NCBI RefSeq assembly: GCF_017591435.1
Contig: NC_059268.1
Span: forward strand, 13,373,684-13,437,683
Length of the DNA stretch: 64,000 nt
DNA from: Portunus trituberculatus
Lineage: Eukaryota > Arthropoda > Malacostraca > Decapoda > Portunidae
Direction: 5' to 3'
Shown here: piece after piece, positions 14,233-28,636 of the stretch
Numbering within the stretch: position 1 is the stretch's first letter
Layout: the number at the start of each line of letters is the position of its first letter
Position numbers and translations under genes: made by a program
The notes under the pieces: generated by a model
Databases searched by the model: none
What the model was told of the DNA's origin: nothing
What the model saw: the letters and a program-made list of their open reading frames with translations, nothing else

Positions 14233-15588
14233 CTGTGTGTAACGAACGTCTTATCTTTTGCAGTGTACTTATTCCTATTTTTTCCTCACCTCACCTCGCG
14301 CCATTAGGTTAATTGCTTTCGACGTAGTGGGATAAATGTATCGCTAGGTGTCTCTCAGAGAAAACAGGATGTCGCTAGTGTTTTTATGATCGCGTCGTTG
14401 GTTAGTGTATCGGGAACTTAATGTCTGTTGTTCGGCACAAGGGCAAACATATAGAGGTGGCTTAGTGGATGACATTTTTCTAGGAGGGCCGCGTGTCATG
14501 TATGTGGGTAAGTAATAAATGGCTGGGCGGAGGAGTACTGAAGGGACTTTGTTGACGCAGTGAATATCAGGACGACACGCTCCATTCAGCCTTGATCGCT
14601 AACCTTCGTGTGTAGGGTTTCTTTCGCCTAGCTTCGATCGCTGGTACCTCCTTAGTGTATATTTGCCTCGCGCTCTATGTTCCCTATAAGATACATTGAA
14701 TTTTTTGCTTCCTTCATTGTGCAGGAATTTTTGCACGAACAGTTTAAGTCGAACGTCCATGTGTTATTTGTTTATGGTGTTCCTCGTCGGGTATTTTCCA
14801 TGAACCCAGCTACGTTGTTTGCGTTGTTAGAAGTAATGTAGAGGAAGGTTAAAAGTCTCTTATCCTCTGCAAGCCTGATCACCTTCCATACGTTACTCTT
14901 ACAGAAATTTTACGATCTCCAAGTCACTCTTTTATTATGTTTGACTTTCACATTGAGTTAAGGCTAAAAATTACACTCACAAGTTAGTATATATATATTT
15001 TTTACGGAATTTACGGTTTCATAAAAAACATTATGACACCCCGACTTGCAGCTATGTAATTTGAGATAATGATACTGGAGCATTTACGCATTACCATACC
15101 GTATACTTAGTGCGCGGGTACACAACACTAAGTCACGATGTAGTACTATGAATATCCATCACACTGATAGTAATTCTCATATCCTCCACCACTCAACACT
15201 TCTGGCGTCAAAGTTACAGCACCAAATCACCGCCCTTCTCTATGGAACACCGGCGCACCCACACTCACCGTATCATCAGCGTTCATATCGTGTAGAATAC
15301 TTGGTGACTCAAATGAGGAGGTCAGAAGAGAATTTGGGAAGGAAGGTGACTGGGTTGGTTTGGGGACGGTTCGTGATTTCAGCGTGGCATTGATGGTTGG
15401 CCTTCCAGCGGTATGGGATTAGGAGGGAGAGTTCACGCGTCAGGCTCCCGGCACCATTGCAACAGGCGGGCGAAGGTTTAGTGACTCTAGTCCGTGTATT
15501 CCGGGGTAACTCTGCTGTGAGGAGGCGCCGTCCGGAGAAACTGGACAGGGATGGACGCTCTGTCGCCGAGCCTTAATTGTTGCTTAAT

Positions 15589-15590
<2 letters not shown>
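14233..15590. other. Unique DNA, no gene seen
   Basis: Single-copy-looking sequence of mixed composition with a short ATATATAT patch near 14987-15000. The longest frame (15148-15393, plus) has 81 codons and no recognisable domain. Confidence 0.5.

Positions 15591-15657
<67 letters not shown>
15591..15657. repeat. (GT)n microsatellite
   Basis: A GT run of about 67 bp. Confidence 0.95.
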
Positions 15658-15658
<1 letters not shown>

Positions 15659-15717
15659 TAAGTTTGTATTTAATTCTTTGTATTCTCACAGTATTTAGTT
15701 AAGCTCATAATGGCCCT

Positions 15718-15746
15718 TTTTCTTTTCTTTTCTTTTCTTTTCTTTT
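15718..15746. repeat. (TTTTC)n short tandem repeat
   Basis: About five copies of a TTTTC pentamer. Confidence 0.85.
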
Positions 15747-18212
15747 TTGTTCCATGTTATTAAAAATTCCGGTAAAGCGATGGATACTGTTTGCATGCAA
15801 CACTCCCAGTACTGCATCCATTGGTCTACTGTTCTATTTGTAACACTGTATTTCCGCACATTCTTGCTTCCTTTTTTTAAATCGTTAAGGAGGCTTAAGT
15901 TAGAATGTGTGTTTTTGATGGGTGTATACGTAGCACTAAAATCGATTAAGCACTGATTTTGCAGTTTAGAATTTATTGCATGAAATAAAGTGTGGCACGA
16001 TCATGCACGGGAGCAGCACAATCCTGGCAGATCACACACTTGAAAGTTTGATGGCACAACTAAAATGAGATATATGAAAACAGGAACAACATCAAAGAGA
16101 ATATTGTTAGTGTTAGTAAAGCGTATACGAGAGAAAATTAACTTGGTCAGCTTCAATAAATCAAATTCTATTTTGTGTTAAACTCCAAAGCACGTATACT
16201 AACCACACAGGGCAAAGAAATGATTGGTTCATATGGGCAGGACTCATGTTAGGTGAAGTGATTGGAAACAGCATTTCGTATTGTGGTGCGCCCAATAGTT
16301 TTTTGTGAGATTACGTACGGTAATCTCACAATAAACTGCGTAAATATGGTGTTGGTGTGTTCTTCAACGTAATGAATACGTTACTGGTGTTCTTCAACGT
16401 ATTACAACCTGCCATGCTTAGTGTGTAGTTCATGGGATTTTATGTCATTGTAGTTGAAATCATCAACTATACAGAATATGTTTCATTTAAGGGACACTGC
16501 TACGCCAGGTTAGTGGAAAGAAAACATTATTTGTGAGCGGGAAAATAGTGAGTATGAGTCAGAGAAGTGGCAGACTATTATTATCAAGTATTATGAAAAT
16601 GTACAACATGAGAATCATAAACACATTTCTCTCAGTAGAGGAGCCCTTGTATGTATGTTTGCCTGGAGGAGCAAACGCAATTGCAGACATTCATTTAATT
16701 ACCATTAGGTAAGACAACTTGTGTTTTACGTTGACTTTCATTATTAGAGCAACTAGATAAAGCTACTACATAATAATAAGCAGTGTTTGAACAGGAAGCA
16801 ACAGGACAGGACTAAGAACAAGAAAAACAAAGTTCAGGTAACATTATTTTGGTAAAGAAAAATATGTTTACAACAGAAACAAGATTATTGAAACAGTGAT
16901 GAAATGTATACAGCATTGAGGAATTTTGTGAAACTTTCAACCCGGATGTTAGAGTTAGTGCAGTGAATATTACATTAGCTGGCATTCTACAAGAAATGAC
17001 GGGATAGCAGGGAGTCTGAGTTCTCTGTTATGTGGAGCGAGGCCAGGCGATGAGAGCAGGTGGAATATCCTGGAAGGAAGGCTGCGTAAGGTGCTGTGCA
17101 GTGCTATGACTTCCTATGAAAGGAGAAAAGTGAGACTTCTCTTCAGGTCATCATAAATACATTTTCCAAAATTTTAGTCCCTCCCAATTTTACGATCCCT
17201 ATTGTATACTACTTGAAACTTCAATCTATGTTTATCAGTACTGAGTTACATTGCTATTAACGTTCTTTTCTGTCCACACTTCAAATTACTCCTTTTCAGC
17301 TTCTGCCGATAAGTAAATCAATAAACTTATGTTCACTTTCCTAAGGCAATCACAGTGAACAGCAAAGGCATTTACAGCATATGACGAGAGAGATATGCAC
17401 TAGGGGGTCACTTAACCTTCATACTATTTACATGATTTCTAAGGATGTTCTAACTTTGTGGAAACCGAGCTGGGAAACGGAATATATTGAACTTTTGGGT
17501 GTGCGCCACAACAGATGAACAGATGAGTCGAAGCAAGAGATGACTGACTGAGCTTAGCAAAGGAAATAGTTAATTAAGGAAAACATCCTCTTACGTTTCG
17601 GCGACTTGTTTCTTTACTTTTAGCAGGCTGTAGTGGAACTTGTTAGTGTTTTCAAGGATGACTTCATGATTTTGCCGTGTGTGACAAAAACTCAACAATA
17701 TTAAAAGCAACAATGCTCATAATAACCCAAAGAATCATACTTGTGGCTTGAGGGAATCATAATGTACTGTGTGAACTTAGAAATTAAAGATTTGTGAAAA
17801 ATTAATTCAGTTCGTAGAAATGTCAAAAGTGAAACTATTGAAGAAGTGAAGCTGGATATAAATTGAAAAAATGTACTAGCTTGGAAGAAGTGACATTTTG
17901 TAGGAATGATTTCTTTTTCTTTTCTTTTTTATTTATGGATTTCTCTTTTTCACTATGCCAGAAAACTCAATACATATGCATGTCCGGCAGGTATATCCAA
18001 CAGCCAGCCAATATGTGTGAAACGTGCAGGCTATACATAACACTGGGAACTACTTACACGAATGGAAACTGAGAGCTCAGTGTTGTGAGTGAGCGACAGA
18101 GGACGAAAGGATCAGGAAGCAAACCAGAAATATGGAAAACTATTGGTAGAAACAAGAAATACGCAAGAAAATCAACGAAACGTAGGACTAAATAAGGACG
18201 TTATCAAATAGT

Positions 18213-18215
<3 letters not shown>
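15747..18215. other. Longest array-free stretch, no gene seen
   Basis: About 2.5 kb without a long microsatellite, AT-rich. No open frame exceeds about 70 codons on either strand, so an intronless gene is unlikely and I cannot identify exons. A 10-bp-arm hairpin lies at 16305-16329, and a 15-bp direct repeat (GGTGTTCTTCAACGT) occurs just after it at about 16355 and 16387. Confidence 0.5.
16305..16329. repeat. Perfect 10-bp inverted repeat with 5-nt loop
   Basis: GTGAGATTAC and its exact reverse complement GTAATCTCAC are separated by GTACG. It is not followed by a T-run and has no evident role. Confidence 0.7.

Positions 18216-18285
<70 letters not shown>
18216..18285. repeat. (GA)n microsatellite
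   Basis: A GA run of about 70 bp. Confidence 0.95.
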
Positions 18286-18288
<3 letters not shown>

Positions 18289-19679
18289 TTGTGAATGTGA
18301 AAACTTCCTTTATCTCAGAATTGTGAGGTATAGATAACACATTTTCCACAGCGGCCCATCAACATACAAGTTTGGGTAGTTTAAGGGGTGGACCTGCACG
18401 TAGGCTGTAAAAGTGCTTAAAATGTGATGTTAGACAAGATACTGCAACACAGATTCAGATCTACTGTGGCTTTACTGTTTTCTATCCTTTAGTTAATGGC
18501 AGGAACTTTCACACTCGTAACTTTCAAGGTCGACAATGAAAAGAGGAACTCAGTACTCCCTGAATGGGCGTTGAAAAGAATTGGCAGGGCAGTGTTAGCT
18601 TTAAATAAATCATTAGACATCGTGAGGGACTTCATTTTTTTATTAGTAGCTTCCTTTTGGCGTCGATGAAGGGAGAGGTTTCAGTATGGAGTGTGTGGAA
18701 GGGTTGAGGAGTTATATGACAGTAATATTTTTGAAAACCCCTGAAAGTTATCACGAAGAGTTTTTATGGTAAGTTCCTTGATTAACACTGAAGAAGGAGT
18801 CAGGTGTGTCTGATTCTCGAAATGACTTGTGGTATGCCTTGAGCTTTTAATCATTGTCTTGGTAATACTTACAGGAGATTGATGGACTGGGACGAAGCAC
18901 ATGTTTAGATCCCTATATATCCCTTACTGTATGAAATAATACCTTTATTGCAATTCTGTAAAGCTCAACCTGAAGAAAATGATAAAAAATAATAAGAATA
19001 ACTGACAGTGTGGTACAAAGGTTTTCTAATAATAATCAATCTTTTCACTGTTGTAATTTTTTCCCATAATCACTTATTGTTTTCAGACAGTTTCCTGTTA
19101 TATTTTCTTTGAGTTCATTAGGTCACTTTCAAAAAATGAAATTTAATCTACACCTCTTTTTTGTGTACATTGAAATTTTTCATTGTGCTCCCAGTATTAA
19201 GAAACACGACCGTTACATATATCAGGTGAATTGTCAAAAGTTTGGATGAAAATGGATGCAAATACGATGAAAATATGGCCTAGTTTCCAAAAATCATAAA
19301 CGTAACTTAGACGTTTATCAGCATAGTGTAGGAACAGTAAAAGAAGAAAAAGTAGATGGAAATCTGAATGGAGAGATGATAAAAACTTACTTTCTACGAT
19401 TGAAGAAAGAAGGAAGGAAGGAAGAACGGAAAACCTGCAGAGATAAGTGGGTAAGGGTGGGGAGAGCTCTCTTGTGGTACATTTGAATCATAAAGACTGA
19501 TGAGAAAAGAAATAGAAATCTTTTGACTTCTTGTTTGATAAATTCATGCCATTAGACAGAGAGGCGCGAGTAGTGTTCCTGAGGGAGGCGTGATGGCAGG
19601 GAGGTCAGCACCCTGGGTAGGTACTGCGCCGGAGGGTCGCCACCTCGCCCCAGGCACCGGAACCAGGCGGGAGGCGGTA
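18286..19679. other. Unique DNA, no gene seen
   Basis: AT-rich until about 19550, then GC-rich. No frame with recognisable homology. A short GAAGGAAG patch lies near 19407-19424. Confidence 0.5.
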
Positions 19680-19700
19680 AGGGGGCGGGGCGGGGCGGGG
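19680..19700 (+). other. GC-box / G-quadruplex motif
   Basis: Four consecutive runs of four or five G separated by single C bases. This fits both overlapping GC-box (GGGCGG) words and a tight quadruplex motif. It lies in a GC-rich island (about 19560-19800), but I see no first exon beside it. Confidence 0.6.
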
Positions 19701-19850
19701 CAGTGAGAGGGCGAAGGCCATGCACCTTACCACAAGTCCGCTCAGGATAACGCGTGCTGGGCTGGAGGAGGAGGAAGAGGAGGAGGAGAGGGCGTAAGGG
19801 GGATACGGTCACTTTGGAATGGCTTGGTTTCGATCTTAGACGCGCGCACG

Positions 19851-19930
<80 letters not shown>
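19851..19930. repeat. (CA)n microsatellite
   Basis: A CA run of about 80 bp. Confidence 0.96.
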
Positions 19931-19932
<2 letters not shown>

Positions 19933-20292
19933 CTTCCACTTTCGCTTCCCCCTGAAAAGCATACATACCTGTTTATTCGTATTCGTCCGTCATCAGTCTG
20001 TGTCATGTTTGTATACTTAACTCTTTTGTGTGCTTATACTAACACGCGCCCGTCTCTGTACATTATATATCCTGCCACTGCCTTTCCACCCACATACCTT
20101 CGTCAGTAACCGTGATAGTGCAGAGCCTTCATTCCAGCACATGCCAGGCCTTACCATCGCGCAGTGCCTCCCTCGGCGTGCAGGCCCGCGACAGTAATTC
20201 CCCGAGATGTCTCTACCGCACCCTGAAGGCCGCCGAGGGACAAGTTAGCGGCGCCCTGGAGTGGAGGCACATGTAGGGACTCGTGGAGGCTG

Positions 20293-20421
<129 letters not shown>

Positions 20422-20470
20422 CAGAGATGAAATATGATTAATCAGGATGTACAGTTGATATTATCTGGGT

Positions 20471-20472
<2 letters not shown>

Positions 20473-20530
<58 letters not shown>
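20473..20530. repeat. (GT)n microsatellite
   Basis: A GT run of about 58 bp. Confidence 0.95.
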
Positions 20531-22026
<1,496 letters not shown>

Positions 22027-22635
22027 ATATATATATAATATTTCTGTGAAGTGTAACGTGTTGGCTTCGTATTTAGAACTACATTGCATACAATCAGCTA
22101 CGTTTAGTCCTGTTTAGAATGCAGGAAAACTTTGGTTGAAAAATCATACGATTCGCATTTTTAAAGAGACAGGGAGAATTTTTCTTTCGTGTTCATGTTT
22201 CATGCCGCACTTTTCTTTCCCTTCCTCCCTGTCCCTTTCATTTCCCAGCTCTTCTTTCTCTTTTCATGTTTTACTTTTACAACTTCGGTTTTTTTTTATT
22301 CTGGCTTTCCTTGGTTCGTGTTTCAGAACTCCCGCAGCCCCCTCTGCCTTTCTTTCATTGCTCGCTGAGACGGCACTAAATCCATTCATGTCCATGGCCG
22401 TACCTGTATGATTGAATGCTGCACGAACCTTATTCTCCCCTGCATGGACACGGCAGTGATCAGTCGCTGTAGGGATGTCAGTAGACGCTGAGGGTGGACG
22501 CAGCCGTACAAAGCTAATAAAGAAATGAAACCTTTTTATTTTCACCGGAATGTTTTTTCTTCCACCAGCTAATCATTTATCTTTCCGTAAAACTCGTCTA
22601 TGCTCCAGGTGTAAACTTTGAAGTATAGATTTGTT

Positions 22636-22758
<123 letters not shown>

Positions 22759-22849
22759 TGCTCATATTATACCAGTTTTTTTATTACTTACTTGTTAGTT
22801 TATATTCTCTTATAATCACTCATTCTCTTTATGATATCTATTGGGTGGT

Positions 22850-23085
22850 GCATACAGTGTCAAACAGAAAATTATAGTACGTATCGAGTGGAACTGAGAC
22901 TAGCACGTTATTACTGCATTTGTCTAGAAGCACACAATGAGGAAGAATAAAAGAGTAGCTATGCAGGCCAACTTGAGTCACCCACCACCAGGTAACAAAT
23001 AAATAGCCAGGCCACATCGGGGGTTCGAATGCGGGTTTGTACATCGCCACGCATACACGTAAAGCACTCAGCCATCACCGAGCTT
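22850..23085 (-). mobile_element. Possible tRNA-derived SINE fragment
   Basis: On the minus strand, TGGCTGAGTGC (about 23069-23079) fits a Pol III A box of the Leu/Ser tRNA type. About 32 nt downstream, ATTCGAACC is a B-box-like word with one mismatch. The spacing fits an internal promoter, but I could not fold a clean cloverleaf. The downstream extent is a guess. It may be an old SINE head or a chance match. Confidence 0.4.
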
Positions 23086-23400
23086 TGTTTATCTGTGTGT
23101 GGACGTGTTTGTTTTATGTATATGTGCGTGATAACTGTAATGGCTGTAAATGAATTGGTTGTGGGATGCATGAGAGATACAAAGCAAAAAAAAAGGAACA
23201 AAGGAAAAATAGTATACAATTCATATAAACTCATTACTAAACCCTCACCACTAAAAAAAGCAGATACAGAGCAATTTAGAGGAGGAGCAAATAACAGAAC
23301 AATTGGTAATGAAAGGCGATGGTTTGGCCAGGAAGCATTAACAAGTCTCCGTATACCATCAGTTTCAAACCCATTAGGCAAAAGGGACGTGACAGTTAAA

Positions 23401-23515
23401 AGACAAATGAATAGAAGCTTGTTTATCTATTCATCACAGTTGTAGTCTTAGGAGAACTACTTGAGACAAATGAATAGAAGTTTGTTTTTCTATTCGTCTT
23501 AGGAGGAGTACTTGA
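23401..23515. repeat. Imperfect two-copy duplication, 63-bp offset
   Basis: AGACAAATGAATAGAAG plus the following TTGTTT-TCTATTC block occurs at 23401 and again at 23464, each followed by a TCTTAGGAG and TACTTGA segment. The copies differ by small indels. Confidence 0.75.
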
Positions 23516-23546
23516 AGACTTCCCTGTGACCTGTTTATCTCCCCTT

Positions 23547-23548
<2 letters not shown>

Positions 23549-23593
<45 letters not shown>
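23549..23593. repeat. (GT)n microsatellite
   Basis: A GT run of about 45 bp. Confidence 0.95.
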
Positions 23594-23595
<2 letters not shown>

Positions 23596-24184
23596 GTGCA
23601 GTGCGTAGCGTGTGGCGTGTGGTGCTATCGTGATACTCTGAAGCTTGAATGGCTGGTGGGCGAACGAATGGAAGCTCAATCCCTTTCATGGCGTAATCTT
23701 TGATAATCCTGCAGCTCTCTATTTTTCTAAGCTCTGGCTCTCCCTCGCCCTGTGTTTTAATGGAAATGAGGTTAGGGGATCATGTTGATATAAAATTTTC
23801 CAACGTTTATGTTTTCTACCGAAGTTTGCTTTTTACTTTCGAGTCCAAATCCTTTCGCTATGGTCGCCGTTCTCTCTTTGTACACTATTTTCGCTCGTTT
23901 CTGCCTCATTTCTACCTTATCCTTGCTTTATGGATACCGCACACTTCCTCCTCCTCTTCTCTATTCACCGATTATTCCCTACCCTTTACCTTACATACAG
24001 TCCCCTTCCCTGGTCCTTTCTCCGCGCCCTCCCTGCTGTAGCTAAGGGCTTCTGTGTGCTGATAAAAGGTATATGTGTGCAGTTGTATGTATGTATCTGC
24101 TGCAGGGCCGCTAAAGATGGTACAAGACGTATTCCATCTGGGTGTTCTCTTGCCTAGGGAGAGTTCAGATTGGCAGGTGTCCGT

Positions 24185-24231
24185 CATTCAGTCAGTCAGT
24201 CAGTCGGTCATTCAGTTAGTCAGTCAGTCAA
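24185..24231. repeat. (CAGT)n short tandem repeat
   Basis: Imperfect CAGT tetramers with two interruptions (GGTCATT and TAGT). Confidence 0.8.
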
Positions 24232-24327
24232 GTACTCGTTCTGTGGTTGTCTCTGTCTTTCTATTCGTCTATTTTTCTGTCTTAGTTTATCTGTTTGTGG
24301 CTGTGTTTGTATTCCTGTATGCCTTTC

Positions 24328-24330
<3 letters not shown>

Positions 24331-24408
<78 letters not shown>
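24331..24408. repeat. (CT)n microsatellite
   Basis: A CT run of about 78 bp. Confidence 0.96.
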
Positions 24409-24411
<3 letters not shown>

Positions 24412-25151
24412 TAGTTGTCAGTTTTTACGTGAAAGATATAGTAAAGTGGATGTACTCTGGAACACAAACACAAAGTAAAAGTAAACAACCAGCAGTGGCG
24501 CACATGATTCAGTCGTGTGTTGAAGCCTCGTTCATTGAAGGTCGTTGGTGTCATGGATATTTTGCTCACCTGTCTGTATGCGTATGTATTCTCCCCTGTC
24601 TCAATCTTTCCCGCCTTCCACAGTGTGCCATTGATTTACAGAAAAGCACGTTAAGCTGCTTTGTTGAATTCACATAAGAATATGTTAATTTTTTTTCCCT
24701 GACTTATTGGTATTTGAAATCATAGTGTCATTCATATGTTTCCTTTGTTCTATGGAATTGGATTTGACTCGTATCCTTCCCTTTTACTCGGTCTTCCTTT
24801 ACAGTTTATGGTTTGATAAATGATATCGGAAATGCGTGGCTAAATTGTTTACCTGGGAAGTGAGTCAGATTTTGCTTTCGTTTATTATTGCTTCCGTTGT
24901 CTTCTACATGCTTGTTACTTGCTATCTTGCCCGGAAGAGAACTTCATGAAAAGGCAAATTAAATAGCATTTTGGCTCGGGAGAAATAAGTTAAAGATATT
25001 GCCACGCTTTCCTGCTGTACTGAGACTGACGATACTGATAATATTTTGTTCTGGGTTTGCGGTTATCCAAGATTGTTGACTTCTTTTAGTGAATACACTT
25101 AAAATAATGAGACTGTGTAATTTGATCTACGCATGGCAGTGTTTCATTGAC

Positions 25152-25372
25152 GCCCACATTCAGAAACGCCTTCCCCTCTTACTGTAACAATTTTGCACGG
25201 CCACAGAGACAACTCGCCGGGTTTTCAAGACAGTTTCTCCTTTTAATGAACCAGAAATCTTGCCAATCTATCACCAGAACCATAAAAATACTCTTAAAAA
25301 CACAAGTATCTTCAACTGGAGCCTTTGGAAAGCAGTGATGGTGAGAGAGCAAAGCGTTTTAGAATATGGGCC
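25152..25372 (+). mobile_element. MITE family A, copy 3 (best preserved)
   Basis: A 221-bp element with recognisable terminal inverted repeats. The left end reads GCCCACATTCAGAAACGCC. The right end reads GCGTTTTAGAATATGGGCC, whose reverse complement is a close match. The subterminal CTTACTGTAAC and GGTGAGAGAGC segments also pair. The interior contains ACAGTTTCTCCTTTTAATGA, AACCAGAAATCTTGCC, ACCATAAAAATACTCTTA and TATCTTCAACTGGAGCC. There is no open frame of note, so it is non-autonomous. I cannot assign the superfamily. Confidence 0.85.
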
Positions 25373-25576
25373 TCAGAGTCATTCTTTTGACGACTATTTC
25401 CAGAGGCTCTAGTTGAAGACACTCATGTTTCTAAGTGTATTTTTATGGTTATGGTGATGGATTAGCAAGGTTTCCAGTTGATCATAAGAAGAAACTGTTT
25501 TGAAAATTCGGCTGGTTGTCTATGGGGCCTTGAAAAATTGTCGTGATGAGAGAGCAGGATGTTTCTGAATACTGCC
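25373..25576 (-). mobile_element. MITE family A, copy 4 (inverted, abutting copy 3)
   Basis: This is the same family in the opposite orientation: CTCTAGTTGAAGACACTCAT, TTTTTATGGTTATGGTGATG, TCATAAGAAGAAACTGTTTT and GTCGTGATGAGAGAGCAGG are the reverse complement, in reverse order, of the copy 3 interior. It starts directly where copy 3 ends, and its left terminal repeat is degraded (TCAGAGTCATTC). The pair forms an imperfect palindrome of about 425 bp. Confidence 0.82.
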
Positions 25577-25871
25577 GTTACACTACTCAATCTGTACGTC
25601 AACAAGCTTTCTGCATCCTCTATACTTTATTCATGTGCTTGTGTTCATGAACCTTTTTTTTTTATTAACAAGGGAGAGTCGACACATGTAACGCACCAAT
25701 ACTTGCACTTGGTGAGAGAGCAAGGCGTTTCTGAATATGACCGATACACTACTCAATCTGTACGTCAATAAGCTTTCTGCATCCTCCATACTTTTTTCAT
25801 GTGCTTGTGTTCGTGAGCCTTTTTATTTACAAGGGAGAGTCGACATATTAATCTCACCAATACTTGCAAAA
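25548..25871. repeat. Two-copy tandem duplication, 166-bp unit, carrying a MITE end
   Basis: GAGAGAGCA plus the following GTTTCTGAATA at 25548 recurs at 25714. In both copies it continues through ACACTACTCAATCTGTACGT, AAGCTTTCTGCATCCTC, ATGTGCTTGTGTTC and AAGGGAGAGTCGACA to CCAATACTTGCA. The first unit begins inside the right end of MITE copy 4, so the duplication copied that terminal repeat (25714-25742). The copies differ by substitutions and a shortened T-run. Confidence 0.88.
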
Positions 25872-26386
25872 CGTCTAGATCTAAGTGCTCCGGGATACGA
25901 ATGTTTATTGTCAATGTTGAGTGTTTTCATCACAGGCATCATAATAAAGGCCTTGAGGTATGCGGGTGTTTGTTCTTCCTTTGTGTTCCTTTGTGACCTG
26001 TGTTTGCTTTTCACTCTTGTAATTAATTGACTGACGTGCTTCACATTTTTTCCAGTTGATATCAGTGAGTGGCATTTTAACTTTCATATTGCTCTGGTTG
26101 CTCCCGCTTGCTTGTCTGTCCCCGATATTGCTTATGATTCTTTAGAGCTTTTGTATTGTTCTTTTTAATGCTTAAGAACTCAGCAGTGTTTCCTTTAATT
26201 GCACTGGCTTGCCTCATTGTTCTTTTAGGGCTTTGGTGCAGTGTGTCTCGTGGCCTTTCATATTGTTCGTTACTCTCATGAATACCAACGATTTACTGAA
26301 CTTCAAGGAGCCACCAGTTGTTAGTAGAAATATTACAAATAAGCATGTAATTGTAATGGACGAATACAAAAAATATCACTATTAAC
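25872..26386. other. Unique DNA, no gene seen
   Basis: T-rich single-copy-looking sequence. No exon or element is supported. Confidence 0.5.
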
Positions 26387-26599
26387 TTAACCCCTTTAGT
26401 ACTAGGATGCATTTTTATCTTGAAATTTGGGTACGATTAAACGATTGTATATACATTAGGAAAGGTCTATGGAGGCCAGATGATTAATGGCCAGAGTCTT
26501 TACTATTATAATCCTCACATAAGTTTCTGAGGCTGTATAAAATCACCAGTTAGTAAGCAGAATGAGTACGAGAACGCGTCTTGGTACTGAAGGGGTTAA
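26387..26599 (+). mobile_element. MITE family B, copy 2 (best preserved, TTAA-flanked)
   Basis: The left end is TTAA followed by CCCCTTTAGTACTAGG and the right end is TTGGTACTGAAGGGG followed by TTAA. The inner 15 bp of the two ends are near-perfect inverted repeats. The interior matches the 11.6 and 49.2 kb copies (TATCTTGAAATTTGGGTACG, GGCCAGAGTCTTTACTATTA, CTCACATAAGTTTCTGAGG). A duplicated TTAA and ends starting with CCC fit the piggyBac superfamily, which targets TTAA. It is non-coding and about 205 bp between the TTAA sites. Confidence 0.87.
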
Positions 26600-27114
<515 letters not shown>

Positions 27115-27205
27115 TCTCTCCTCCTCCTCATTTACTGCTGCACAACTCCTGTGCTTTCTCGTTTGTTAGTTTGTTTGTGTCGAGTACACACGCTTCCTCT
27201 TGCTT

Positions 27206-27313
<108 letters not shown>

Positions 27314-27397
27314 CTCCCTTTCCTCCTCCTCCTTCCTCTCTTTCTCCAGCTCCTCTTCAGTATCTTTCTCCTTCGTCATCTTTATTAACACTACCAG

Positions 27398-27399
<2 letters not shown>

Positions 27400-27486
<87 letters not shown>
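27400..27486. repeat. (CT)n microsatellite
   Basis: A CT run of about 87 bp. Confidence 0.97.
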
Positions 27487-27488
<2 letters not shown>

Positions 27489-27638
27489 GCATGTCGTCTT
27501 GAGTGGCCACCTCTTGCTGCATATTCAAGATGAGTCACAAGGGCTCCCAAATAGGATGGTGTTCCTCTGTATTGAAAAATCAAGAGATGCAATTTCCATT
27601 AAGAAGGAAATACAAGCCACTTGCATAATGCTTGGATG

Positions 27639-27644
<6 letters not shown>

Positions 27645-27699
<55 letters not shown>
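27645..27699. repeat. (CT)n microsatellite
   Basis: A CT run of about 55 bp. Confidence 0.96.
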
Positions 27700-27703
<4 letters not shown>

Positions 27704-27771
27704 CAATTTACAGGTATATCGCTGCTTCAGTTTTTTTATGTCTCAGTTTTATCCACGCTTTCACAGGCTGT

Positions 27772-28636
<865 letters not shown>

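Noticed and set aside
14528..14545. A sixth family B MITE end (GAGTACTGAAGGG)
   Set aside because: Only about 13 bp match, with no interior similarity or TTAA.
25548..25871. A CRISPR-like or phage-type repeat array
   Set aside because: There are only two copies of a 166-bp unit and no spacers. The sequence is eukaryotic and the repeat is a tandem duplication.
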